This document shows, in pieces, positions 1 to 9,547 of a stretch of 64,000 nucleotides of DNA. A program made the position numbers and the translations under genes. The notes under the pieces are model-generated. The model saw nothing but the letters and a program-made list of their open reading frames with translations, was not told the origin of the DNA and did not search any database. Positions within the stretch are counted from its first letter, which is position 1. Each line of letters begins with the position of its first letter. The stretch comes from Immersiella caudata (taxonomy: Eukaryota > Ascomycota > Sordariomycetes > Sordariales > Lasiosphaeriaceae), in assembly GCA_030512335.1 (NCBI GenBank), contig JAULSU010000004.1:5890001-5954000 (forward strand), in the 5' to 3' direction.

Positions 1-57
1 CCCGTTTACTCGAGGGCCTGAAATACAAAACACATCTACTCCACAATCCTACCAAAT

Positions 58-310
58 ATGCCTGGCAAACGGGTATCCCGGCTTTTCCTCGCAGCCGCCC
101 TCTCACAACTCGCCCATGCGTTGCCGCTCGACTTGGGGAGTGGGCGGGCCACCACAGCCCCCTACAGTTTGGTGCCTTACCACTCTCGGAACATCGACAG
201 GTGCGGCTTACAAAGGCCCTGATTTCTACTGCTATTGTAGTATCATCTCGGTAGCCGTAGATGGATGCGTTGCAGATGACGCGGGGTGTTGGGTTCCATC
301 GAGAAGCTAG
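58..310 (+). CDS. Small secreted protein, two exons
   Basis: Exon 1 is 58-200 and exon 2 is 241-310, giving about 70 residues. The ATG at 58 opens a clear signal peptide with a basic start, a hydrophobic LFLAAALSQLAHA core and a cut near ALP. Read through, the frame stops at 190s-220, but removing a 40-base GT..AG intron (201-240, ending ttgtag) joins it in phase to a tail with two cysteines that ends at TAG 308-310. The intron is short for a fungus, so the model is tentative. No family recognised. It could be a candidate effector or a non-coding stretch with a chance signal-like start. Confidence 0.42.
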
Positions 311-2757
311 ACATGGGACGAGATGATGGACTACCTGCTGAGTGGAAAGGTCCCAACTCCTTAAGACTATTTTGCTGCGGTCGGGTTGGTGTCGACCATG
401 TGAATAGTTACGGAATGTTTTCATGGGGGGTTTTATCTGTTTGTTTGTGAGAAAAGAAGCACTCAGCGATCTGGATGAATGGAAGAAAAACAGGAGAGTT
501 GTCAAAGATGGGGGAGGGAGGGGGGGGGGGGGCAAAGATCATTCCTGAGGGCTTTTTGTGCAGATGGGTATTAGAAAAGCATTTAAAGGGAGACTGGACT
601 GCTCAAGCAAGAATACCGGGTCGTGCTGGGCAGCTTTTCAGCAAAAGGACAATCCTTTCATTCAGGGGTTCGCCCCTTTCTCGCCTCCAAAAGACACTGT
701 TGCTGCATTCAGTCTCGAAGTCGTCCAGTCAGCCCCCAAAGAGTGTCGGAAGACTCTAGGCTCTTGGTATCAGTTGGCTCCCATAGCAGCGCTTCGGATC
801 TCCTGGGTTCATTGGTGGAGGCCGACAGCGGCTCGTCTCTCTGCCGTCTCTCTGCCGTCGCCGATCAGTCTGACCGCCGGAGAGATATTAAATGAGGCAC
901 AAACCGGGTCAACTGGGAAAGCAGCCGCTCTAGATGATCTTGATACGGGATTTTTGTCATGTGTTCCCGAAGTTGCCTATGCCGATCTGTCCCCTGACGT
1001 CTGCCGGGGCCGCTCTGTCTGCATACACTACGTTTCCAAGTCCACACACATGTACACTCTGCCTTGGCCTTGCGTGTGAGTTTTGGGTAAATATCCCAGT
1101 GTGATGGTTACATCCATGTGAAATTCCACTCTGGAAGGCTTGACGTATGCTGGTAAAGGCTTGGTACCTTGATATTGGCCATGACGTAATAGTCGCCTCT
1201 CTCAGAGTCGACCGAAGCTTTCAGGAGTCAGGGGCTGTGTAAAATCTACTGGAAAGATACAGCACTTTTGTTGAAGTATGTTGACAATCTCATTTTAGTA
1301 ATACAAACTCCGGGTCCACGGGACGCCTCACCCGCAGATCGCCCTCCCCCGCAGATCGAATTCCCCGCGATCGAAACGGTCCGGGACACACTCTGCTTTC
1401 CCGGTTCGTCCCCTTTAGGGAACTGAGGCGAGGTCAAAACAGAGTACCGGGAAGGCCGGTGGCGGTTAAAAATCACAATGAATAGCCGCAGCTGCTACGC
1501 TGGCCTAGGCAAAAACAAGTTTGCGCTGCAGCCGGGTGCATTGCTTGTCGATCATCTCCCGATTCTACGGCGCTGGAGCGGAGACTGACAGTGCTTATAT
1601 TGACGGATCGTCATTATTTTGATCTTTGGTTTTACAGATGCATCTCAGATGGTGTCCTATTAATAGCGGAATGTAAACACTAAAACGAACGTCTGGGGAA
1701 GTCAATTTGCGATGACAGATTCTTCATGTTGATCTTTGGCTCTAGCTGGTCGCCTCGCCTCTTCACAAGTTCTGCATAGCCTGTATCAAAGCATCCACCC
1801 ACACTCTGCTGCACAGCGGATTCGGCAATTTGCATGCGTCGGTCCGATTCCTCAAGGTTTTGGTGTTCAGGGGGTTCCTCGCTGTCAAGGGTACAGAGCA
1901 ATAGCAAGTTCCAACACCTACGTTTGGAAGCCCCTTTTTCTACGCTGTTGGTGCGAGAGCTCAGTAGACACTACGAATTACAACATACTCTTAGTCCCAT
2001 CTTCAGGGGAGGAACTAGCATCCTTCAAAGTGCGAGACCACTATCCCAATATCTGTAGAGAGAACAGTATTAGCCCCTCAAGGACCTCTTCCAGACGATA
2101 CGGGCGAACTCGGGCCCCAGCCTCCGAACCCGAGTTACCAGACATCTGGTCGGGAATTTAACTGTCAAGACCATACAGCGCCTGCATACTCGCCAGCCTG
2201 CCCAGCCACGGGTAACTGTCCCATCTGTGTCACAACCGTAGCCAAGTGAGCCCTCAGCTCATTAAGAAGCGTTGCAGCGGCACTTACAAAGTTCCGAACA
2301 TGATGTCACCTCCGACTCGCTGCATGCTGCCAGCACTCAAACTTTCCGTAGTCCCAATGGAAGGAGTTGCATGGTCGACTGTTACCCTGCGGCCGGTATA
2401 GCAACCTCCGGCCGCTTACTGGTGGACCTTGGGTTCAAAATCTTGGAATAGCGACATGCGGCATTCGGCGTGCAGGAAAGGACAGCGCCGAGGATGTTGA
2501 GGATAGTGGTCATTCGGGAGAAACATCGTATGTTCCATATTGTTTAGAACGGGTTTCGGACCTTGGACTCGGTAGATGTGACAACACCAGACAAGAGCGC
2601 GAGGGAGACACGTATAAAGGTCGGCTCCTCGCTCGTCCAACTCGCTTCATCTTCTAGCCCAAGAGCAACCCACCAGCCTCTCGATCGCTTTCTGCTTCAC
2701 TTTCCTGTATCATACTTCCAGCCTGTTGAGCTTCGGCAAGCCCGCTTCACATTCACA
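311..2757. other. Intergenic, no gene recognised
   Basis: About 2.4 kb with only short, mutually overlapping open frames that lack start context, family motifs or consistent splice sites. It contains a G-run near 510-532. The last 150 bases are the promoter of the secreted-protein gene at 2758. Confidence 0.5.
2613..2619 (+). promoter_or_regulatory. TATA-like element
   Basis: TATAAAG lies about 140 bases upstream of the ATG at 2758, in a pyrimidine-rich leader typical of highly expressed fungal genes. Inferred from sequence and position only. Confidence 0.4.
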
Positions 2758-3480
2758 ATGCATTTCTCCAACATCTTCCTCTCGGTTGCTGCCTTTGCGG
2801 CATGCATCACTCCTGGTATGACGCTGCAACTCACCGTTGAAGAGTGAGTGTGCTGACAGAGTATTCACAGTGTTTTCGGCCCCTGTTGCGGAACCGAGCA
2901 TGGAGACGTCCTTGGTGAAGCGCACGTTTGCTGCTCCGGCTGAGAAGTGCTATGCGGATGTCAAGAAGAAGTGTGATGATATCAGTATGTGACTGCCCCT
3001 TTTTAGCTAAGAGTTCTTGCTTACACGGGTACAGCGGCCAAAATCGACGCCAACGTGGACGCCAAGATCGACGCCGACGTCGCCGTGGCCATCATCGCCG
3101 ACATCCAAGTCATCGTGGACCTCATCGCGAAGCTGGGCGTCGACCTCACTGCCACAGCCAAGGTCGGAGGGTTTGCCGCTGCCGACGTGAAGGCATGTGC
3201 TACCGCTGTCATTGCCATCGTCAACCTCTGCGCCTCCGTCTTGGTCAAGGTCCACGCATCTCTTTTGGCCAAGGTCAGCGTCACCGTCTTTGCTGCCGTG
3301 CTGGTCAAGTTGGGAGCTTCCGTCAAGGTTCTCATCGACCTGCTCATCAGCGTGTGCCTTGGCAGCGTGGGTGGTCTCTTGGCTATTGATCTGTTGCTTC
3401 TGGTCGATCTCGTGGCCAAGCTCACTGCCTGCCTCAGCGTCTTTGTCAGTGCTTGCCTTGCTCTGGGTGTCGCTCTCTAA
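2758..3480 (+). CDS. Ala/Val/Leu-rich secreted protein with a Kex2-like site
   Basis: Three exons (2758-2815, 2871-2984, 3035-3480) encode 205 residues; both introns are 50-55 bases and join in phase. Residues 1-22 are a signal peptide (FLSVAAFAACITPVFSA). A dibasic LVKR at about 34-37 is a plausible Kex2 cut, followed by AEKCYADVKKKCDD. The rest is strikingly repetitive in character: short amphipathic stretches of Ala, Val, Leu, Ile and Asp with spaced single cysteines (VKACAT, VNLCAS, ISVCLG, LTACLS, VSACLA). It ends in LALGVAL. No enzyme family was recognised. It resembles hypothetical secreted or surface-active fungal proteins but lacks the hydrophobin Cys-Cys pattern. A TATA-like box lies upstream. 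Confidence 0.75.
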
Positions 3481-3820
3481 GTGCATCCCTCAAGGTACCA
3501 TGACTAGGAGTGAGACAGTGTTTGTTGTTGCAAGGGGAAAGGGGGGCGAGCGAGGCATAGGAGAGAAGCTGGGACGCAGTTGAGGAGAGAGAAACACGCA
3601 GAACACGATAGTTTCTTAGTATACATGCCCCTTTGCGACGAATCCACGCATACATAAACTTTCCATTTCGTATCTTAAACACGTGAAGTTGTTCAAGCTG
3701 GTTCGTGCTAAGCTTAGTCCCTAGGTGCTCAGAATTTGCTCAGATATAGGATCGTGGTGAGGAGAACGGCTTAAACGGCCGTCAAGCCTCCTCAACGACG
3801 TAGCTTGGTCATGCCAAGGC
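3481..3820. other. Convergent intergenic spacer
   Basis: Spacer between the secreted protein and a minus-strand membrane-protein frame. Nothing recognised beyond probable 3' untranslated sequence. Confidence 0.4.
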
Positions 3821-4410
3821 CTAACCAGGGAACCGTCTCTCAAGATCTCTCATCCTTTCCTCCTCCGCTTCTCTATGCATCCGCTCCCTTGCTTCTTCTT
3901 CTTCCCGCCTTCGTTCCCTCTCCGTCTCTCGTTCCGCGTGTCTCTCTTGTTCCCTCTCCCTTGACTCGTCTCTCCGACGCCGGCCACTTGACGTGTTACT
4001 ACTACCGCTTCTGAAACCTGAGCAGAAGCAGCAGCAACAACAGAGCAGAAAGCCGGCGACAACAACGACCGTGGCCACTACTCCAGCAATCGTCCCTGCT
4101 GTCAAATCGGCCCCGTTGGACCCTTGGGTGGCGTTGGCTTGCGTGGGGGTCGCGGTTTGAGTCGGTGCTGCCCGCACAGTTGCACACCTAATGGATCGCA
4201 GCAAGGACACAGTCAAGTGTTAGTCTAGTGCCAATGGTTGAGACGGTACTTAGAGCCACTGTGAAACGCGCATCATGTCGGGTGTGCTTACAACTAGTTG
4301 AAGCAGATCCCCTTTGAAGCGCAACAGAAGTGCGTTATCGTGGGCGCTGGGGTGTAGAAGGTGTCAACAAACGTGGTGCGCGACACACAGCTAAAGCCGT
4401 CAAGACCTAG
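3821..4410 (-). CDS. Single-pass membrane protein, 3' part (model incomplete)
   Basis: The last exon (about 3821-4206) encodes a Thr/Ala-rich stalk, a transmembrane segment (TIAGVVATVVVVAGFLL), a run of cysteines (CCCCCFC) just inside the membrane, and an Arg/Glu-rich cytoplasmic tail with coiled-coil character (RERERRREEEEARERM). Upstream, about 4290-4405, a Cys-bearing piece reads FVDTFYTPAPTITHFCC. This layout (Cys-rich ectodomain, one TM, charged tail) matches the fungal membrane-protein type seen intact at 34186-35506. A stop (TAG) follows ICFN, and I could not find a splice that joins the pieces cleanly, so the gene may be damaged. Start not determined. Confidence 0.38.
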
Positions 4411-5253
4411 TCAAGTATCCACTCCATTGTCAGGATCATCAGAAGGTTACGGTGGGAGTGAGAGAAGGGGACACCATACAGCAATCGGTGTTGAGCCCAC
4501 CAGGAGGCGTTAGAGTCGGAATTGTCGGGGGGATTCCGGCGCTGATGGCGCGGCGCGCACACGCTCGTTGCATGGGACAGCGATCGGGGTTCTTCCGCCA
4601 GCAGATTCTTTGAAGATCATCCATGACTAGCAATTAGTTGCTCCATTAGTTGTAGGGGCTACAGAAGGAAATTGGCTGCTACTAGACGTCGGGGTCTGTA
4701 AAAGCAGGTTGACCAGGACTGGTGAGCTCGAAAGCAACCGTTGCTGGGCCAAGGCTACCCATATAAAGACGGTATCTAATCGTGGTTATGTTGCTACGAC
4801 ATGCTAGTCCTCCGACGGCTGAAAGTCCTGGCTGCATGTGAAGCCTTGTTGCGCGATTTTTGCTATCCAATGCGTCTGGATCACCATGAGTGAATATGCT
4901 GTTCCACCCCCCCCTTCATGAACCCATTTTGTCTGTCAGTCCTGTCATTTGCCAACATCAGAAGAAGTCTACACAGATACTAAGCATGACAGACATAAAT
5001 GGTTTGAAGACGGTGGAAGTGGTGTCAAGTTGCAGCTCCAGACCCAGGAGGTGGCTTCCGCGTCAAGAAAGCCACCATCACTTTACGCACAGCCCACACC
5101 AGGTCACCTCAGCTCAGGGAGAGCCGGGAAGAGCGAATTTACGCCAAGATTTGTCACAGCTTGTCACAGCACGATCACGCGGTTACAACCATTGATATTT
5201 CGGCTCCCCAATCCAGGGTGTGGTGTCTCTGACAGTGCAAAACTAGACGGTCT
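4411..5253. other. Intergenic or 5' remnant of the membrane-protein gene
   Basis: Short minus-strand frames (for example near 4439-4633, with several cysteines) may be 5' exons of the preceding gene, but none could be linked. Nothing else recognised. Confidence 0.35.
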
Positions 5254-5922
5254 TCAAGCCTTCGGCAGGGTCCCAACGCCCAAGAAATTCCCCTCAGTAT
5301 CGATGATCTGAGCTGCGACTCCCCACCTGCCCTCAAACAACGACATCTTCCTGCAGGACCGTTAGAAAAGTCACACTAGAATCTGATGAGTTACGTAGAA
5401 AGACATACCGGTGAACCGTCCCCCCATACTTCTCCAAATTCACCAACGTCTCCTCAATGTCCTCGGTGAAGAGATAAAACGCCATCCTCTGCTTGGGGCT
5501 GCCCTGAACGACACCAGCCTGCAGCACATCCTTGGAGTCCTCCATGACGGTGAAGCTCCCGGCGATGCTTCCCTTGTGGAAGAGGTAGTGCGAGCTGATG
5601 CCCTCGGTGCGGCCGGGGAAGGGGGCTAGAAATAGACACCGACTTATTAGTGAACGGATTAGAAGAGACAGAAAGGGGGGGGGGGGGGAAAGGAAAGGGT
5701 GGGGGAGGGAAGGGGGGGAGGAATCACGGAGGTCGGGACGGATCTGCCAGTCAAAAACCTTTCGGTAAAAGGTCATGGCACGATCGAGGTTGGAGACCGG
5801 AACGTCGATGAACATGACCTCGCCCGGGTGGTAGGCGGGAAGGAGCGGGGTGAACTGGATGGGTGTTATTGACTGCCTGCCTGTTATGGCTGTGTCCTTA
5901 CCTCGCTGACTGTAGTGGCCAT
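5254..5922 (-). CDS. Glyoxalase/bleomycin-resistance/dioxygenase (VOC) fold protein
   Basis: Four exons (5922-5902, 5854-5728, 5625-5409, 5350-5254) sum to 462 bases, 153 residues. It starts MATTVSE. The first half-domain reads VMFIDVPVSNLDRAMTFY; a later strand reads GGTVHRKMSLFEGRWG, and the end is DTEGNFLGVGTLPKA. These are the usual betaalphabetabetabeta landmarks of small VOC proteins. The length suits a single cytosolic VOC unit that dimerises. Substrate cannot be told; this group is usually annotated glyoxalase-like. A paralog lies at 6820-7473 on the same strand with the same intron positions, so the pair is a tandem duplication. Intron 2 contains a long C-run on the coding strand. 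Confidence 0.85.
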
Positions 5923-6819
5923 TTTGGGTGGTGTGGTAGAGATGGTTGTTGGAAAGGCAGTTGACTTGAGCTGGTGACTGAGCTTGTTAGAGGTTGATAT
6001 GGGGGAGGAGTTGGGGTCGATGCCAAGGAAACTGTGATCTGCAGCCCCTTTTTATTTCCACGTCCAGACTGATTATCAAGAAGAAACCTTCGGACACAAC
6101 AAAGTCCCACCCACGGGATCGACCTGCCACCTCTCAGGGGCGACCAACGTTTCGATTGCTTGACGCCCCCAAATTCAAAATTGGGCATGTCTTGGCAGGG
6201 ACAGCATGACAGACCTTCCAAAAGCGCCGAACACGATGAAGCCCAACATGGGATGTTGACCAAGGTCGACCTATCAAGAGCATGACGACTTCGTACGACC
6301 CAAAAAGAGGGGAGTTTCGCTCTCATTAACAGGTTAACGCGTGCGGGGTCCGTGTTAGCACCCCGTTGTGCTACGCTGACCGCACGTCTCAGCCGCATCT
6401 AGACCACTAGCAGCCATCATGGGGGTATGACCAGTCAACATTTCAACCATGCATGGTGATTGTTCAGGCACTGCGTCGAAAGCTCAAAGACGGTCAGCCG
6501 TTTTGCTGCCCGACTCTCACATCGCCGGGGAGAGGTGGCTTCCCCTGCTCGCCAGGGAATGGGAGAGTTGCACATGGAAAAACGACGAGAAAGGCAAACC
6601 CTTGTGGCTTCAAGATAGTATAAAGGTGTAAATGAGCAGATTTTCGAGTGGTTATGTCCACGTCGAAGGAAAATAAGAGCCGAGGTGGACAAAGGCTTTG
6701 CATTGTGAGGCTTCACAGCGGCCATTGGTAGAACTTCCCGGGCACAACTAGCATCCATCCCTGACGATGCCACCAACGGGTTTTCTCACGCATCCCCATC
6801 GTATATCCCTCAAGTGTGC
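5923..6819. other. Intergenic between glyoxalase paralogs
   Basis: About 0.9 kb holding the promoter of the first VOC gene and the 3' end of the second. Its open frames are short and show no family motif. A pyrimidine-rich leader lies just upstream of 5922. Confidence 0.45.
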
Positions 6820-7473
6820 TCAAACTTGCTCCTTCTTAGGCGGAGCCCAAACCCCTAGGTAGTTCCCCTCGGTGTCGATGATCTCGGCAAGGTTGCCCCA
6901 TATGCCTTCGTAGAGGACAATCTTGCTAAAACCAGAAGTCAGCACCCATCGGGGAGGGCAAAAGCCAACCGACGGTCCAACTTACTTCTTGACCTTTCCC
7001 CCATGTTCAACAACCTTCTTCAGAGTGGCATCAAAGTCATCCGACAGCAAGCACAAGCCGATGGCCGCGTAGGCGGTGCCGGGGGCATCCGGCACTTTCA
7101 CGAGATGCTCGGGGTTGTTGAGGATGGAGAAGGAGCCGCTAAGGTTGCATTTACGGAAGAAGTGGTGCTGCTTATGACCGTCTATGACACTGTGGCCTGG
7201 GGAGCCATTTCCTAGACCGTCATGTTAGTGGAGCTAAGGCATAGAGAGGAGAAGGATAGGTACCGATGTCGGGGTGCACCTCCCAGCTAAAGACTGCAGT
7301 GTAAAAGGCCACACCTCGGCCGATGTCTGTGACGGGGATATTCACCCAGCCGATCTCGCCCGGGGGGCGAGTAGTCAGGGACTTCGACGTACTGACTCAG
7401 GGGCAGGTTAGAGGTTACATCTCGAGACTTGGGATCGGTAGCAACCTACATCAGGAGAAACCGTAGTCGCCAT
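6820..7473 (-). pseudogene. Second VOC/glyoxalase paralog, apparent one-base frameshift
   Basis: It starts MATTVSPD at 7473. Exons inferred by analogy with the paralog are 7473-7450, 7391-7264, 7211-6986 and 6925-6820. The fold is clear: EIGWVNIPVTDIGRGVAFY, then FFRKCNLSGSFSIL, then NKIVLYEGIWGNLAEIIDTE and GNYLGVWAPP. With these junctions the coding length is 484 bases, one too many. The conflict lies in the CCCCCCGGG run near 7361-7366, where VPDYSPPG in one frame must become GEIGWVN in the next. Either the gene carries a one-base insertion, the base is a sequencing error, or an unusual GTTGCT donor is used and the gene is intact. Confidence 0.7.
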
Positions 7474-7879
7474 GGTAGAAGGGGTCAGGTCGGCGTTGGC
7501 AAAGTCAAAGGTCTGTATCTGTGGGGTTTGGTGTCGTTGGTCCAGTTGGGAGTTGCTCAAGCTGGAAAAGGGGGTGGAAGCGCCGTCCTTCAAGTGCCAG
7601 AATAAACTCACAGGAAAGCTGATCTCAACACCTCCGCTTCTAGAGAACAGGGACAAAAACTCTTCGAAGCCACCTCATTCTCATGGGTCTGTCATTCCTG
7701 CGTCAGAAAACCCCAACTCGACGCTTTGGTGCCCAAGTCGTGGGGTTGTCCACAGGAAGTGAGCCCCTTTTGAACTAGACAGGCTGTGCAACACACCGAC
7801 CGCAAAAGTCTGAAAGGGAAATGTCTACCATTATGTAAGAATGGCTATGGTGCGATCCAGTCCAGTGTCACAACAGTTC
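7474..7879. other. Intergenic, nothing recognised
   Basis: Promoter side of the second VOC gene. No motif or coding signal seen. Confidence 0.4.
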
Positions 7880-8900
7880 AGCTGCATACAAGCCCGCAAT
7901 CAGGGATCAGATGCCCAGGAAGTCGAGTAGCTCAGCACAAAAACAATAACTCGAGGCCCGATATCCTTTTCCGCAATGCACTTCCAACAGATTTGGCCAG
8001 ATGAAACAATCACAGGCATCTTCCTGTCCCTCAGAACAGAGGCAACAGCGAGCCTTGTCATCCAGTTGCCAGATGCGCGGACCACAGCCGAGGAGGAAGG
8101 GAGATTGATGGCTTCGAGCCAGCTGTCCACCACCGCAAATGAGGTGACGCATTGGACAAGTTTTGGAGATCTCGATGGCTGGGTCATTCAAAAATTTCTC
8201 CCACGCGTAGAGGGAGTTTCCCGAAGATATGGCAATGGCGTTTGCGGAAACCTCGGGAAAGAGATTGACCCTACCGGTGTCAAAGAATGCAATGCACACA
8301 AAGTGTCGATCCACGTCTGACGAGTCGTGTGGCGAGCCTGCAGCTACATCGGTGCCACCTGTGCTCTTGGTTGGCCTGCTGTTGAATTTGAGGTCATGCA
8401 GCCGGGCCAACCACGGTAGTCCGCCCGCCGCGGGGTTCAGATTCTGTATTCCCAAACTCAACACACCCCATTGGGCGGCCACGAGCGGGTCTGCTTGCTT
8501 CACAAAACCTGGCGTTTTGCCGCCTACGGACTCATCCGGGTAAATGTACCAAGATCAAAGGCCGAGAGTGACGCTCGGCTTGGAGACCAGACATGCCACT
8601 CCCCGGACCAGTTGATCCATGGCTACCGTTGACTCGCGCCATGACTCCATGATGCAAGAACTGGCGCCGACTTACCGATCTCGCGCTGGCATCCCATACC
8701 GCAAGCGTCTCTCGAGGGATATCCCATCTTGGCGAGGAACATGTCCGAGGGGGCAAACTTGCCGGCGTTCATTTGCTGAATCAGGGTTGCCTGACGAGTC
8801 TTCACCAGCTCGACCCAGATTGTCGTCGCTACCTCGCCTGAGAAGGCCCGCAAATAGGGCCCACCAAGGCAAGGCAACCTGGAAGGCGGACAAGGCTTTG
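7880..8900 (-). pseudogene. Decayed member of a fungal orphan protein family
   Basis: Minus-strand pieces in different frames resemble one long fungal hypothetical-protein family known only from memory. In order they are: YLRAFSGEVATTIWVELVKT (about 8850-8790), QWGVLSLGIQNLNPAAGG, HFVCIAFFDTG..NAIAISSGNSLY (8330-8200), then, after a frame change near 8170, SSAVVRASGNWMTRLAVAS and SGQICWKCI. In the family as I recall it, the AISSGN block and the GNW block are separated by a long stretch. Here they are almost adjacent, so an internal deletion plus a frameshift is likely. No function is known for the family. Confidence 0.45.
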
Positions 8901-8921
8901 ACCGGCAAGTCCTGACTTTTT

Positions 8922-8985
8922 ATCCAAAATCCAAAATCCAAATCTAAATCCAAAAAATCCAAATCCAAAAGATCCAAATCCAACC
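8922..8985. repeat. Degenerate TCCAAA-type short tandem repeat
   Basis: A low-complexity run of imperfect ccaaat/ccaaaa units, about 60 bases. On the minus strand it reads as alternating Leu-Asp, which produces a spurious open frame. Confidence 0.7.
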
Positions 8986-9092
8986 CTTCCAAGCTTCGCA
9001 CGCTCCGGTCAATCTGATCTCACAGGCTAGCGAGGCCGGGTCTTGCCAGATGAATAAAAAAAAGTACCTGCTAGAGTTCCAGGTTAGGATGA

Positions 9093-9110
9093 AAAAAAAA
9101 AAAAAAAAAA
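9093..9110. repeat. Poly-A tract
   Basis: A run of about 18 A directly next to a tRNA-like sequence. It could be a retroposed tail or a simple homopolymer. Confidence 0.6.
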
Positions 9111-9130
9111 CCTGCCCCTACTCCAGAATT

Positions 9131-9227
9131 ACTGCCGCAGGCAGGATTTGAACCTGCATCCTCGTTTCTTCGATTCGCCACAGTGCTTGTCAGTGTATTC
9201 CACACATTGCCAATGATGCCACGGTGG
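9131..9227 (-). tRNA. tRNA-like sequence, probably degenerate
   Basis: On the minus strand there is a perfect T arm (GCAGG, loop TTCAAAT, CCTGC), a D-arm-like segment with TGG, and a candidate acceptor stem GCCACCG/CTGCGGC with two mismatches. The distance between D and T arms suggests a class II tRNA (Leu or Ser) or an intron, but no well-paired anticodon stem with U33 could be found. I regard it as a tRNA pseudogene or a tRNA-derived element; the anticodon is not assigned. Confidence 0.3.
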
Positions 9228-9547
9228 CGGAGCATTTCCGGTACCTGGAGCGGTCAGAGCACTGTCTTATAACCCCCACTTGGACATTCACTGCTGGCAG
9301 GAATATGGTTGCCTGTGCCACTGGGTGGGGAACCGGGCGGGCCGGCTCGCTTGCGTTCTTCCGGCTTACGGGATCGGCTGGTCGATGCAACGGCGGCATG
9401 GGTTCGGCCCTTTTGAGCATGCTGTTTGCCGTAGCCGAGACCGGACCACCGTAAAGTGTAGAGCGATTTGCGGTGTATAAGTCGGCCATCCGCCTCCGAA
9501 AAATATCAAATTATCTCTCTCCATGCCCTTTAGGACAGTGAACAGCA
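9228..9547. other. Promoter region of the GMC oxidoreductase gene
   Basis: About 320 bases without recognised coding sequence. Confidence 0.4.

Noticed and set aside
558..1079. 173-codon plus-strand open frame
   Set aside because: Overlaps other frames of similar length and shows no recognisable domain or start context.
3007..3486. Long minus-strand frames antisense to the Ala/Val-rich secreted gene
   Set aside because: They are shadows of the biased codons of the real gene, whose exons join in phase and begin with a signal peptide.
8672..9001. Leu-Asp repeat protein at the start of the minus-strand frame
   Set aside because: The Leu-Asp text comes from the TCCAAA short tandem repeat, not from a real coding sequence.
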